Shown: positions 10,916 through 23,051 of the stretch, one piece after another
Layout of the letters: the number at the start of each line of letters is the position of its first letter
Position numbering within the stretch: position 1 is the stretch's first letter
NCBI GenBank assembly: GCA_022701365.1
Contig: JAKUHH010000236.1
Location: 124,001 to 188,000, forward strand
From: Mycocentrospora acerina
Lineage: Eukaryota; Ascomycota; Dothideomycetes; Pleosporales
DNA length: 64,000 nt
Direction: 5' to 3'
The notes under the pieces: model-generated
Seen by the model: only the letters and a program-made list of their open reading frames with translations
Database searches by the model: none
Told to the model about the DNA's origin: nothing
Position numbers and translations under genes: made by a program

Positions 10916-11457
10916 TCTGGTTCGTTGGCTGGCAGTTCCAGTACAGGAGGCTTGTAGAAGGAGTCGAGGCAGTGGGGGAAAAGTGGAATGGTGGTCAGGC
11001 GGCTCTTAAATTGACATACAAGCGGGGAGAAAGCGGGAGGAGTGGAATAGGCAAGGTCAATGTGCAAGGTCATGACAGATCTACACCGGTGTTTGCATGG
11101 GGTTCTGATGTAACCTCGCTATGTATACATTAGTCGATCAAGTACATGAGCGTTGTGAGGTTGGTAGCAAGAGGAGGCAGTGAAAGGTAAGGAGTAAGGT
11201 CATGCATGTGACATCTCTGCCAGACTCTCAGCTGTGGTACAAGTAAAAGGCCAGTCGACCAGAAGATGGCCCAGAGACAACCGCATTAGCAATGTGGAGA
11301 CGAAGGACGCTACAACAAATGGTTCGGAGTGACGTCGCACACTGCGGAGAAGCAGCTTCTCCCCGCAAACCACGCCAATCCCTGCTGCAGCCTTGGCGTT
11401 GGCGCGACCTGACTTTCTTGCCCAGCAACAATCTCCACCCGCCAATCCTCACACAAC
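10916..11457. promoter_or_regulatory. Divergent intergenic region between GH43 and RED genes
   Basis: These 542 bp lie between two start codons in opposite directions and so hold both promoters. No specific element was recognised. Open frames here are not convincing. Confidence 0.5.
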
Positions 11458-13194
11458 ATGAACAACCAGCAGTTCCGGCGGCTGCTGCTGAGCGATACAC
11501 AGAAACAGCAAGACGATGGCACGCCCAAGCCTTCCTCGTCGAGAACGCCTGGCACCGTGCTGGGCGCGCGCAAACACTCCAGCATACCCATGACACCGCA
11601 AGTTCACCACAACGTCTTCGCGTGATACAGCCAACTAACTCAAGACAGTCGCCAAGTAGGCAGAGGCTCAGTTCAGTCAGACTTTGCCCGCCAACTCGCC
11701 GAGCGAAACGCGAAGAACAATCCACAGAAGAAGGCCAGAGCCTCCGCGCCCAAGGGAACAAAGCTCGCGGCAGGCTACATCGACCGAACAAAAGAGCGCG
11801 TGGACCCCGAGGACAATGAGGTTGCAAAACGGATTAAGAACTTGGAGGACGCTATGAAGCTGGGCCAGATTGATCGCGAGACATTTGAGAACCTGGTACA
11901 GGAGATTACTGGGGGTGATCTTGGGACGACACATCTGGTCAAGGGCTTGGACAGGAAGCTGCTTGAGAGAGTGAGGCGAGGTGAAGATGTTGTGGGTGGC
12001 GAGCAGAAAGTTGAGGAAGAAGAAGAGGAGGAAGTTGGGTCAGATGTAGAAGACGCGTTTGATGAGTTGGCGGGTGAGGATGTCGGCCCTATTGTGCGCG
12101 AGAAGGCGGAGAAAAAGGGAGAGAAGATGACTACACCGCCGCCCGTTGCGGGAGTCAAGAGGAGTCGAAACGATATTCTTAAGGATCTGAAGAGGCAGCG
12201 AGAAGAAGCTGCCAGGGCTGCAGCTGAGGAGCACGAAAAGAAGTATCCAACTCTGGGTGCTGGATTCCGAAAAGTCAATGCAAGGGAGACCTCGAGGGTC
12301 GAAGTTGACGACAGAGGTCGCGAGATCTTGATCATCACAGGCCCTGATGGCAAAGAAAAGAGAAAGGTCAAGAAGCAGAAGATTGAGGAGCAGCCGGCGC
12401 CTGAAGTACGATATGATCTGGACGACGTTACGAAGCCCATCAACATGCACAATCTGCCAGACCCAAAGAAGGAAGAAGAATCCGAAGAGGAGGACATTTT
12501 CGAAGGAGTAGGGTCCAACTATAATCCGCTCGCGAATCTCAATGACGAAGATGATGACTCGGACGAAGAAGAAACCAACCCAACGGTCGCCGAGGCATCG
12601 GCTGCAGCCAAAAAGGAATTGTCAGATGGGGAAGCGTCCGAATCAGGTGAAGACGCCCCAGAAGCGTCTACAACTGCCCTACCAAAGCCTTCTGCACCTA
12701 CTCAGCCCATAAAACGAGACTACTTTAAGTCTACTACCACCAGTACTTCCAACGCCACCGAAAACACACTATCCTCTGCCGATGCCACTGTTCGCGCCGC
12801 ACTGGCAAAAGTACGCAACCTTGACGAGAACTCGACACTCTTGCAAAACCTTTCTGGTGCCGATCCTTCTTCCGCAGAATCCAAAGAAGCGCGCCTCAAG
12901 AAGCGCGCAGCAGAGCTCGCAGCTTCAGACCGTGATATGGAGGACATGGATCTTGGATTTGGTGCTTCGCGATTCGATGATGCTGATGAGATGGAGAGAG
13001 AAGGAGAGAAGGTCAAATTCAGTGAGTGGAAGGGGCTGGGTGCAGGTGAAGATGACGATGAGGACGGAGAGAAGAAGAAGGCAGAAAAGAGAAAGAGGGG
13101 GCCGAAGAAGAAGAGAGGTGACAAGAACAACCCAGAGGATGTGTTGAAGGCTATGGAGCGGTTGAAGGAGAAGAAGCCTAAGCCGTTGGGTTGA
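11458..13194 (+). CDS. RED/IK-family splicing factor (RED-like N-terminal domain)
   Basis: Spliceosome-associated protein of the RED (IK) family, which partners Smu1/Smu2-type proteins in the B complex. Exons are 11458-11597 and 11649-13194 (561 residues). The intron is GC-AG: its 5' end reads GCAAGT and its 3' end AAGACAG after a CTAACT branch site; no GT donor nearby keeps the frame. The start is MNNQQFRRLLLSD. The diagnostic block is GYIDRTKERVDPEDNE, followed by KNLEDAMKLGQID and TTHLVKGLDRKLLERVRRGED. The rest is acidic and lysine-rich low complexity, ending in a basic tail (KKAEKRKRGPKKKRGDKNN) that may be a nuclear localisation signal. Nuclear location is inferred. It converges with the next gene only 22 bp away. 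Confidence 0.88.
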
Positions 13195-13216
13195 TAGCCG
13201 ATTTAGATCATAATGT

Positions 13217-14373
13217 CTATGTCTCTGAAGGGACAACATATTCTCTTGCGCCCTCTGTACTAAATAGTACCACCACGGACTTGTCATTCAGTCCCAATTC
13301 TTCCCTTGCTTCCACACACAGCTTCCTCAACGCACTTAATGGTGCCGCGCCACACGGTCCATTCTCAATCCCCTGGCCACGCAAGTAGAGCAAATCACGG
13401 TGTACCTCTAGATCCGATACTGTCACACTAGCATCCACACCCTTCTTCAGCACCTCCCACGCTGTCGTTGACGTCGTCCCACAGTTCATTCCATTCATGA
13501 TTGTGTGTCCCGTGACAATGGGCGTGATTTCCCCTGCTTCAAGGCTCGCCTTGAGACTTGCAGCTGTGTCTGGTTCGACAGCGACTATTTTCGTGAAGGG
13601 AGATTGCGCCTTGAAGTACAAAGTTACGGCTTGGGCCCAGGAGCCTACACCAACGGAGGCAAGAGCGTGAGTTACTGGGGGGAGCGAGAGGGTAGAGAGT
13701 TGGGACGAGGTTTCAGTAAGCATGGTGGTGTAGCCTTCGACGACCCACTGCGATTAGTTAACTTCTGTCAAGACATCTACACAGCTATGATGGAAAAGGG
13801 TGGGGTTACTTCAGGGATGGTTTCATAGCCTGGAAAAGAGGTGTCCATCATGAGCAAACCGCCGCTTTCTGCTTCCTCTTTTGCCCTTTGGATTGAGTCA
13901 TCGTAGTCTCCATTCACAACTACGACGTGTGCGCCTTCGCTGGAGATCTTCGACTGCGTCGCCGAGTCCATAAGTGCCGGCACGAAGATGACAGCTGGGA
14001 TCTGCAGGTACCGCGCCATCCGCGCAACAGCCCTCCCCCAATTCCCCTCTGTGCACGCCACTAATCTAATCCTTTCTTTCCTTGCTGCAGTGCCGAGCTC
14101 TTCCAGAGTGGCTGTTAGCGGGAGGTGGCATTGTGTGGCTACGGCTTTGTAGATGGCCCAAGAGGCGCCGAGGATCTTGAAAGCGGGGAGTCCGAGACGG
14201 GAGGACTCGTCTTTGAGAAGGATGTGGCCTAGATTGAGGTCCTTGGCAAGGGAAGGGAGGGAAATTAGGGGCGTAATGGTGTATGAGGGTAAGGACTGGT
14301 GGAAAAGAGAGATTGATGGGCTGGGAGGTATATTGGGAGGCGTCCAGGTTGAGGCGGAGGGGTTGAGGAACAT
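13217..14373 (-). CDS. Diaminopropionate ammonia-lyase-like PLP enzyme
   Basis: Fold-type II pyridoxal-phosphate enzyme of the diaminopropionate ammonia-lyase/threonine dehydratase group, which eliminates ammonia from 2,3-diaminopropionate to give pyruvate. Exons are 14373-13810 and 13747-13217 (364 residues); intron 13748-13809 starts GTAACC and ends AATCGCAG. The PLP lysine is in GLPAFKILGASWA, the substrate loop in CTEGNWGRAVARM, and the cofactor glycine loop in ASVGVGSWAQ. TIMNGMNCGTTSTTAWEVL matches the family C-terminal domain. I start at the ATG at 14373 (MFLNPSASTWTPPN); an in-frame ATG at 14505 would add 44 residues rich in Ser/Thr/Leu that could be a mitochondrial leader. The real fungal substrate is not established. 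Convergent with RED. Confidence 0.82.
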
Positions 14374-14803
14374 CTTGGAGAAGGAGGCAATGGGAAGGGG
14401 TGGAAGTGCGAGTGTGAGAAGAATTGATGTGGAAGTGTAAGATGAAGAGGTAATTTTTGGAATAAAACGAAGGCACGGTGAGAAAACCGATGCAGTGTCA
14501 AGCAAAGGGCGTGTTCAACAAGGTTTTTGGTGGTGACTGTTTAAACGCAATGTGATCTTGTTGCTTTACATAAATGTGGACTTATTTTTGCGGTATTAAA
14601 ATCTCCGAGAATGAATGAATACTAGTAAATCCAATCCAGCATGACATTCTGAGACGTTGACATACAGAGTGATGCATTGCCCGCCGGAGAACTACCATTG
14701 TCAATGCGGCCCGAGTTCCACGCCGGTGCGTCATTGTCACTTAGTTACCACGCATCCCGATCACAGGCCAAACTCCGAACTTTGAACACAAACCCACACA
14801 AGA
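14374..14803. promoter_or_regulatory. Divergent promoter region between the PLP enzyme and the EI24/RRT8-like gene
   Basis: Start codons point away from each other. No recognised element. The left 132 bp are in frame with the PLP enzyme and may be coding if the upstream ATG is used. Confidence 0.45.
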
Positions 14804-15818
14804 ATGGCGCAACCACGACCACAGGAGCGGTCTGCTCTACATAATATCCCCAAAGTTATAGTCCGTCCAACATGGGACAATATAGTGGCGAGCTCCTATC
14901 TTATCAAGGTACACAGGCTCGCAAAATGTCGCAAAGCCAGACTAACAGGCAGCAGGGCATCGTTTTTTTCATAGGCCACCCGTTTTTATACCCTCTAATG
15001 AAGGCTCGCCTTCTACCTGCCGTCTTACTCAGTCTTTTTGTCTACCTGAACTTATTTCTTTGGACATATTTGCCACAAGTTGCCTTCCTAGCGCTGTTCC
15101 ATAAGACAGGAAGCGCATGGGTGAACGGCACGTTTCTTGTCTTGGGTGAGGGAGCAGCAGTAGTGGCCCTACTCTTTGAGTCTTTTCTGGTGGTACGTAC
15201 ACAATGCAAGGAGAAAAGTGGAACAGTATTGATTGTTTCTAGGACGAGGCTCAGGTTGACATTTTCGACGCAATTCTCATCTACAAAGGCCATGAGGACT
15301 TGGTTCGCCAGTATCGACCCGTCTCGGAAGAGTCGCTGAACAATCCTGTCCGTCGCCTTGGAAAGCCGACTAAGCCTTCTGTCTACGCACCCTTTTCTCT
15401 CCGCCAGATTACCGAGTTCATTCTCCTCTTGCCACTCAATTTTGTACCGTATGTCGGAGTGCCGCTATTCCTCCTTTTGACGGGCTATCGAGCAGGTCCT
15501 TTGCAACACTGGAGATACTTTAAGCTTTTGGGGTTTGAAAGCAAGCAGAGGAATGCGTTTGTGAGGAGGAGACAGTGGCAGTACACTTGGTCGGTTCTCA
15601 TCTTGGTTCCTTCGTATTCGCTTTGACTAACACTACGTAGGTATGGTACCGTGTACCTGTTCTTGCAGCTCGTGCCGCCATTCAGTATGTTGTTTCTGCT
15701 GACGGCGGCCGTGAGCTCTGCCTTGTGGGCAGCAGACTTGGAAAATGTGCGAAGGGAGCAAGAGGAAAGACTGCTGCAAGACCCACAGTACACCGATGAC
15801 CCGGAAGAGTCAGTTTGA
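14804..15818 (+). CDS. EI24-domain / RRT8-like multi-pass membrane protein
   Basis: Four exons (14804-14908, 14956-15192, 15243-15589, 15641-15818) join to 288 residues. The start is MAQPRPQERSALHNIPKVIV. Hydrophobic segments include LLPAVLLSLFVYLNLFLWTY, a second near TFLVLGEGAAVVALLF, a third at FILLLPLNFVPYVGVPLFLL and a fourth at FLQLVPPFSMLFLLTAAV. The motif PLNFVPYVGVPLF with HWRYFKLLGF is typical of the yeast RRT8/LDS outer spore wall and EI24/CysZ-like group. Those proteins are linked to lipid droplets or spore wall in yeast; the role here is inferred only. The first acceptor is a NAGNAG pair (CAGCAG at 14950-14955), so one residue may vary. The third donor is GTCGGT, a weak GT site, supported by frame. 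Confidence 0.72.
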
Positions 15819-16412
15819 GTAATGACGTAATGATGTAGAAAGCAATAGCCTCATTTTGATCCAAAGTTTAGCACACCATTGTTATCGTGTTATCGGATGT
15901 CCGAGCCATGTGAAACTCCTCTAGCCAAGCAGCCGAAGCGCATCGACCTTTTGCTGAGCTGGCTGTGCATGAGCGCGTATCATGCTTCCTTGGTAGTCAG
16001 TGCCCGCGCTCACTGTTGTGCAGAGTGCAGAGCGCACAACATGCGAATCATCAGGTTGGAAGGACCTGTTGCGTATGCACGTCTGAAGAATGGGGCGGAT
16101 CATCGTGCAAGCGTGTGCCTGAGACTGCAGGGACCTTCCCCACAGCCATCGAGGCAGGTACGGGGCAGTTCCGCCGAATCCGGCTGAGTACAAACAGGGA
16201 TCTCCGGGAAGACGTCGCACGTGCAGTAGCTAGCGTTTAGGCAGGCGTCCGCGTCATGGTCCTGCCTCTCCGCCCCAGCCTCTCCAAGCTTGCTTGAGCT
16301 CCATCACACCTCTCCGCCACTCCCCATCCCCTTCCTCCCAACCATCCATCCACTCTCTCACATTCTTCATCTGCATTTCCATTCTTCAAGCTTTTAGTCT
16401 TTCGTCGTCACT
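15819..16412. promoter_or_regulatory. Upstream region of the aspartyl protease gene
   Basis: These 594 bp separate two plus-strand genes. The last 150 bp are rich in CT, with CCTCTCCGCC repeats, a common look of strong fungal promoters just before the start codon. No gene was recognised. Confidence 0.5.
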
Positions 16413-17777
16413 ATGAAGACGTCCATCCTGCTTGCAGCGGCGGCGCTTGCTGCGTCGTCCGAGGCGGGCGTGCACAAGATGAAGCTCAAGAAGATCCCGC
16501 TGAGCGAACAGCTCGTAAGTCATCATCGCAGTCATCGCAATGGATGCATTGCGCGGCGATGCAGCTTGTGCTGACAGTTCCTAGACACACGCGAGCATCC
16601 AGGAGCAGGCCAAGGCCCTCGGCCAGAAGTACATGGGCGTTAAGCCTTCGACTCACATGGAGCAAGTCTTCAAGGCTCCCTATGTTGCCGATGGAACGCA
16701 CACCGTGCCCATCACCAACTTTTTGAACGCTCAATGTACGTTGCTCTCTTATCGCAGCTTTTTGGCCACCCGCTAATTCGCCACAGACTTCTCCGAGGTT
16801 TCCATCGGCACGCCTCCCCAGACCTTCAAGGTCATCCTTGACACTGGAAGCTCTAACCTTTGGGTTCCTTCGTCAGAGTGCGGCTCGATTGCGTGCTACC
16901 TCCACACCAAGTTTGACTCGTCATCATCGTCGACGTTCAAGAAGAACGGCTCTTCCTTCGAGATTCGATATGGATCCGGCTCGCTCAGCGGATTCGTCTC
17001 CAACGATGTCTTCCAGATTGGAGACCTCAAGGTGAAGAACCAGGACTTTGCCGAGGCTACATCTGAGCCCGGCCTTGCCTTCGCTTTTGGCCGATTTGAC
17101 GGCATCATGGGTCTTGGCTACGACACCATCAGTGTGAACAAGATCGTGCCACCCTTCTACAACATGCTCAACCAGGGTCTGCTTGACGAGCCCGTCTTTG
17201 CATTCTATCTTGGTGACACCAATGAGCAACAAGAGTCTGAGGTTACATTCGGCGGCATCGATGAGAGCCACTACACTGGCAAGCTCATCAAGCTTCCTCT
17301 GAGGCGCAAGGCCTACTGGGAGGTTGACCTTGATGCCATCACATTCGGCAAGGAGACTGCTGAGATGGACAACACCGGTGTCATTCTGGACACCGGCACA
17401 TCCCTCATTGCCCTTCCTTCCACCATCGCTGAGCTTCTGTAAGTTTACCCGTCGTGAACAATGTCCTGACTCAGCTAACAATTCATAGCAACAAGGAGAT
17501 TGGCGCCAAGAAGTCTTACAACGGTCAATACACAGTTGAGTGCACCAAGCGTGACAGCTTGCCTGACCTCACATTCACACTTACTGGCCACAACTTCACC
17601 ATCTCGGCATTTGACTACATCCTCGAGGTTCAAGGATCTTGTATCTCTGCCTTTATGGGTATGGACTTCCCCGAGCCCGTAGGCCCGCTGGCCATTCTTG
17701 GTGATGCTTTCCTCAGGAAGTGGTACTCTGTGTACGACCTTGGTAACTCGGCCGTTGGCCTTGCCAAGTCTAAGTAA
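16413..17777 (+). CDS. PEP4: Vacuolar aspartyl protease (proteinase A, Pep4 type)
   Basis: Pepsin-family acid protease that matures vacuolar hydrolases. Exons are 16413-16514, 16585-16735, 16787-17438 and 17489-17777 (397 residues, typical for proteinase A). A signal peptide MKTSILLAAAALAASSEA is followed by a propeptide (HKMKLKKIPL). Mature sequence starts near FLNAQYFSEVSIGTPPQTF. The two catalytic Asp are in VILDTGSSNLWVP (about 103) and VILDTGTSLIAL (about 286). The flap tyrosine region is EIRYGSGSLSGF. An N-glycosylation site occurs in GHNFTIS. The C-terminus LGNSAVGLAKSK closes the second domain. Introns are short and canonical. It lacks a GPI tail, which favours the vacuolar over the yapsin type. 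Confidence 0.95.
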
Positions 17778-18496
17778 AGTGAAGTAACACGAAAGGCGTT
17801 CATGATGGTCATTGTCTGGTATTTTTGTTTGGCTCAAATTGCAGTTTAAGCTTAATGGGTTGCGCGCATGGGGTTTGTTTTAGTACAGGATACCATCTGT
17901 GTACAGTAGCGAATTGAGGCATTTGCCAAACAAGCACGAATCGCGCCAGGCTGCATCACGTGAACTCTCGTGCTCGTTGACGAATGCGCTAAAATATGAG
18001 CTATGATCTCGACTTGTGACGTATAAAAATGCTTGGCGAGCATTGTCGAAACTCTCCTGCCAGCCTTGGGAGTAAATGAAAGTGTGCCAGTCTAGTCATG
18101 ATATTGATGATAATAAGCTGCGTGATGTGTACGTACAAAGGCTAGTTATTGCAAGCGCCCGGCGCCCTTATCATCTCATCTGTAGGTAGCTCAACATTTG
18201 TCCAAGCATGCATGTGGTGCTCGGACGCTAATCCCCAGAGTGTGGTCCCATCTTGTGAACGTGATTGTTCATTCGCTGTCAGCGCGTCAGGTCCTCTCGA
18301 CTCACCTGCACTTGTTCAACATGTGAGCCTTGTAGTCGGCAAACTTCAGTGACTGCCTGAAGCAGTGAGCCATCCCGCAGCACGTCTGCATATCCAAGCC
18401 CCGTTGCCCGCCGCAGCACTTCCGTCCGCTAGTTCCGAGTACCTTGACATCCCCACGAGCACGCAACAGCGAACACACACACAACATACACACAAC
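17778..18496. other. Intergenic: aspartyl protease 3' end and sterol glucosyltransferase promoter
   Basis: No gene was recognised. A CA-rich stretch (18472-18496) directly precedes the next start codon. Confidence 0.55.
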
Positions 18497-21400
18497 ATGG
18501 CTTCACACGAGCGAGGGAGGAGTGTGGGTAGCCGCAAATTAACCAAGAAGCGCAGAGAGTCGAAGAAGGAACCGCGTAGAATGTCGCTGGATATTCCAGA
18601 GCACTTCAAGGATGGGGACGATGCAGAGGACGATGTCACGGCGCCAAAGCAGAACAATACTCTATCAATGAACCAGTCTATATTCTCCATGATAGCGCGA
18701 GCCGGACAACAGTCTCAAACTGATCTCGGTACTATGCAGGAGGTGGACTCTGGTGATAGTGAAGACGGAGGTAAGAGGAAGGCGCCATATCACAGCCTTG
18801 ATGGCGCTGCACGATTAAGCCGCCTGAGCTCCGCGAACGACTTCAAGAGCTCAACAGATACATCGCAAGACAACAAGGCGGATAAAAGTAAGCACAGGAG
18901 GACGCTTTCGGAGAACAAGTTGCTGCGGGCACTACCAAAGTTGAAGATGTCGAGCAGGAAGGACACCAAGTTGGAAGAACAGCCTGCGGACCTAATGTCT
19001 TCCTCTCAGTTTCTACCGCCTCGACCTTCTCCAAAAGCGACAATCGTAATACCTGCAAGCGAGCAACCTCAAAAAGGCAAGACAAAGGCAACTTTTGCTG
19101 AAGGCCTACATGTAGAGAAGGCGAGAAGCTCTGGCCGGAGGAGTAAGAATGAAACATCAGCTGAGATGGCTAAGAGCAAAGTGCCAGTCACTCTTGCCTG
19201 TAGGATACAACAGATATTTGAGTTTGAGGAGGTGGAAGAGGTGATATCGGAATATCCCTGCTGGCTGCTCCGGAGCATACTGCTGCAAGGGTACATGTAC
19301 ATCACTCAGAAGCACATATGCTTTTATGCGTATATACCCAAGAAACATGTGAGCTTACATCTCCCGTTTTGCTTGAATACTCAACTAATGATGATAGCAT
19401 GATGTAAGCAAAACAGGCTACCTCTTCAAGCGCGGTCGATCAAAGTACAACCGATACTGGTTTATCCTGCGTGGCGACGTCCTGTCCTACTACACAAACC
19501 CATCAGAGCTCTACTTTCCGCGGAACCGCATCAACTTGCAATACGCTATTTCAGCCGAAGTTCTCGAGGCCAAGAAGAAGGGTGACGACGAGACTACATT
19601 TATCGTAACTACCGATGAACGGACACTGCAATTCAAGGCCGATAGCGCGGCGAGTGCCAAGGAGTGGGTCAGGTCAATTCAAAAGGTCATCTTCCGGACG
19701 CACAACGAGGGCAACAGCGTGAAGATTTCGCTGCCAATACAGAATGTGCTTGAGATTGAGGAGAGTTCGATACTAGACTTTGCCGACACAGTCAAGGTTC
19801 GTGTGATCGATAATGACGAAACGTTTGCCATAGATGAGGTGAGTACTCATTATAGAGTTAACATTGTGTGCATCCTTGTTGACCTTTGTTAGTACTTCTT
19901 CTCCTTCTTCAACAACGGGCAAGACGCACTTAATGTCTTGCGCATCATGATCAACGACAACGAACATCACCAAGCAGACAACGGTCAAAACACCCGTGAC
20001 ACCTCTACTCCCGTTTCCCTACATCTGCGTGGCCAGCGCGATGATGCAACCTCGAGTAGCCCGAGCAACACACCCAATATTAAGGAAAACGTTCGAGCCA
20101 CTCTTTCACCCCTCCCTGGTCCACATGTTGGTAGACCTAGCATGGACGATACCTCTGCGCGTTCCAGTATTGATATTAAACGAAAGAGCTGGGACGTACG
20201 ACGCAGCATGGATACCAGCCGCATTTCTCGTCGCACAAGCCACGAAATACGGCGAAGCTTCAGTGGTCTCCAGGATAGGCGGATGCGAAGTCCGGGAGAC
20301 CGTTCACCACTATCACCACGAGCTACGGACTCGGAATTTGCTACGCTTTCTCTCGAACCTGGCACTGACTCCTCGCTTGCCATACAATCTATAGACGAGA
20401 GCAACACATCCGCTTCCCAAATTCTTAACCGCTCTGACTTGTTTCGTACACCCGCACTCCACTCGCCAATGTCCGCATCGGGAAAATCAGATATGGCTAG
20501 GAATTCACAGGACACCACGCGCTCTTCTGGGGCGGGAACAGCGCAGTTGAAGTCCGCAACGCGATCTTCGAAACGAACCAGTAATGCCCCACTACCGGCA
20601 GGCGTGCCTGATGCAGATGAGGATACAGACGCTCAATCAACACAGCCACGCTTGTCGGGTTCTACATCTGCTATCCAGGACATCGCATCATATCCGCTCC
20701 AAAAAGCGACGGGTTTGGCGGGGTTCCTTCGAAACCGGTCGAAAAAGATGGGCAGTTTGCTTGCGACCGAATCGATGGGATACTATGAGAAAGTTTCTGG
20801 AATGCTGGTGGGCGGAAGGAAGCATTACAATACAGCAGAAGGGCTCGAGACCAACGATCAGATACATGGATTGGAAGATGATGAAGATGCAGTAAAGGCG
20901 GCAGAGAACTTTAGGGAGCACTTTGCGTTCCCCGAGACGGAGGTACTCCAGTCCTCGTTCTTCGCATCTCTTCAGCGGGTGTTGCCCAACTATGGCAAAA
21001 TCTACGTTGGATCGAGGTACTTTTGCTTTCGTAGCTTGATGCCTACGTCTAAAACAAAGGTTTGTCATGATGATGATTTTTTTACGAAGATGGAACTGAC
21101 AGGCCTAGCTCATCCTGCCCATGAGAGATATTGAGAACGTCAACAAGGAGAAGGGTTTCCGACTTGGCTATCATGGACTCGCGATCGTAATTAAGGGGCA
21201 TGAGGAGCTCTTTTTTGAATTCTCCAAGGCTGAGTATCGCGACGAGTGTGCCATCACAGTACTCCGTATCCTGGAGAACACCAAGTATCTTGAAGACGAC
21301 GATGAATCTTCTGGAGTCGATAGCGACGACGAGGCAGCCAAAGCCGAACACGATCTTCTACAGCAGGCACGGCAAGACATTGACAACGGGAAACAGCTTA

Positions 21401-23051
21401 ACGTGTCGGATATTGTGCGTGCTGCAGATCACGATCGAATTCCACTGATATTTGACGACCCACTGGCTTCTTTTGTCGACTTCAAGCCATCCGAGTCGCT
21501 AACAATCGTTTGCTTGACTATCGGGTCGCGAGGCGATGTTCAACCCTACATCGCGCTGTGCAAGGCGCTGCTGAAAGAGGGCCACAAGCCACGGATCGCT
21601 ACTCATGCTGAGTTTGAGCCGTGGGTGCGAAAACACGGCATCGACTTTGCGCCAGTTGACGGCAATCCTGCAGAGCTCATGCGAATTTGTGTTGAACACG
21701 GCATGTTCACGTATGGCTTCATGAAAGAGGCAAACTCGAAGTTCCGCGGCTGGCTCGACGACGTATGCAGCTCTTCGTGGAGGGCTTGCCAGGGCGCTGA
21801 CGTTTTGATTGAGAGCCCCAGCACGATGGCTGGTATTCATATTGCGGAAGCGTTGGAGATTCCTTACTTCCGCGCTTTTACGATGCCTTGGACACGCACT
21901 CGAGCATACCCACATGCATTCTCGGTCTTGGAGAACAAGATGGGTGGTGGATACAACAGCATCACTTACATCACGTTTGATGCCATATTCTGGACGGCCA
22001 TCTCGGGTCAGATCAACAAGTGGCGTCGGCGGGAACTAGGGTTATCAAACACATCCCAAGCCAAGATGCAGTCCAATCTCCGGCCGTTTTTGTACAACTT
22101 CAGCCCCCACGTGGTTCCTCCCCCACTTGACTGGCCCGATTGGGTCCGAGTCACGGGATACTGGTTTCTGGACGAGGCTGACATGTATGAACCGCCTGCT
22201 GAGCTGAAGGCGTTTATCGAGAATGCGCGCAAGGACAACAAGAAGCTGGTGTATGTCGGGTTTGGTTCCATTGTGATTGATGATCCTGCTGCACTTACGA
22301 AGACGGTGGTAGACTCTGTGCTAAAGGCAGACGTACGCTGTGTACTGTCCAAAGGCTGGTCGGACCGCTTGGAGAAGAAGGATGCTTCGAAGCCCGAGAT
22401 TCCTTTGCCCAAGGAGATATTCCAGATCCAGTCGGCACCTCACGACTGGCTGTTCAAGCAAATGGACGCAGCAGTGCACCATGGTGGATCTGGCACGACG
22501 GGAGCGAGTCTTCGAGCTGGCATACCAACGATTATTAAGCCGTTTTTTGGCGACCAGTTCTTCTTCGCTCAGCGCGTGGAGGACCTGGGCGTAGGAATCT
22601 GGCTGAAGAAGGTCAACACGAGTGTGTTCAGCCGAGCACTGTGGGAAGTGACAAACAGTGAGCGCATAATTATCAAGGCGAGGGTCTTGGGCCAGAAAAT
22701 CCGCAAAGTAAGCATAGCTGGTCAGGGAAAATGGAATTAGTTACTGACATGAAACAGGACAATGGCACACAGGTAGCCATTCAGACCATATACCGTGAGC
22801 TCGACCGCGCGAGATCACTGATTAAGAAACACGTCAAGCAGGATGATGACAACACGGATGAGTTTGAAGATGAGTGGACAATGGTCGAGGAGGGGGAGGA
22901 AGTCGACGTGTCTCATCCATTTGAGCTCCAACAGGCGGCAATGGAGATGAATCAGGAGGCGGCACGAACTGGGGGAGGCGCATTGGCGTTGGGGAGCATG
23001 GTGCTGAGGGGACCGCAGAAGCGTAATTCGGAGTCTGGGCAGCGAGACTGA
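18497..23051 (+). CDS. ATG26: Sterol 3-beta-glucosyltransferase (GRAM-PH-GRAM-GT, Atg26/UGT51 type)
   Basis: Transfers glucose from UDP-glucose to ergosterol; in some yeasts and plant pathogens it is needed for pexophagy. Five exons (18497-19348, 19398-19838, 19893-21059, 21109-22707, 22758-23051) join to 1450 residues. Order: a long Ser/Lys-rich leader; GRAM 1 across the first intron (IFEFEEVEEVISEYPCWLL); a PH domain (KTGYLFKRGRSKYNRYW, from about residue 290); a disordered Ser/Arg-rich middle; GRAM 2 (FREHFAFPETEVLQSSFFAS); GT N-domain from about residue 950 (TIGSRGDVQPYIALCKALL); and the UDP-sugar site HHGGSGTTGASLRAGIPT (about 1277). Every intron is 49-54 nt, and each splice junction restores the family sequence. 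Likely peripheral membrane, bound through PH and GRAM domains. Confidence 0.95.
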
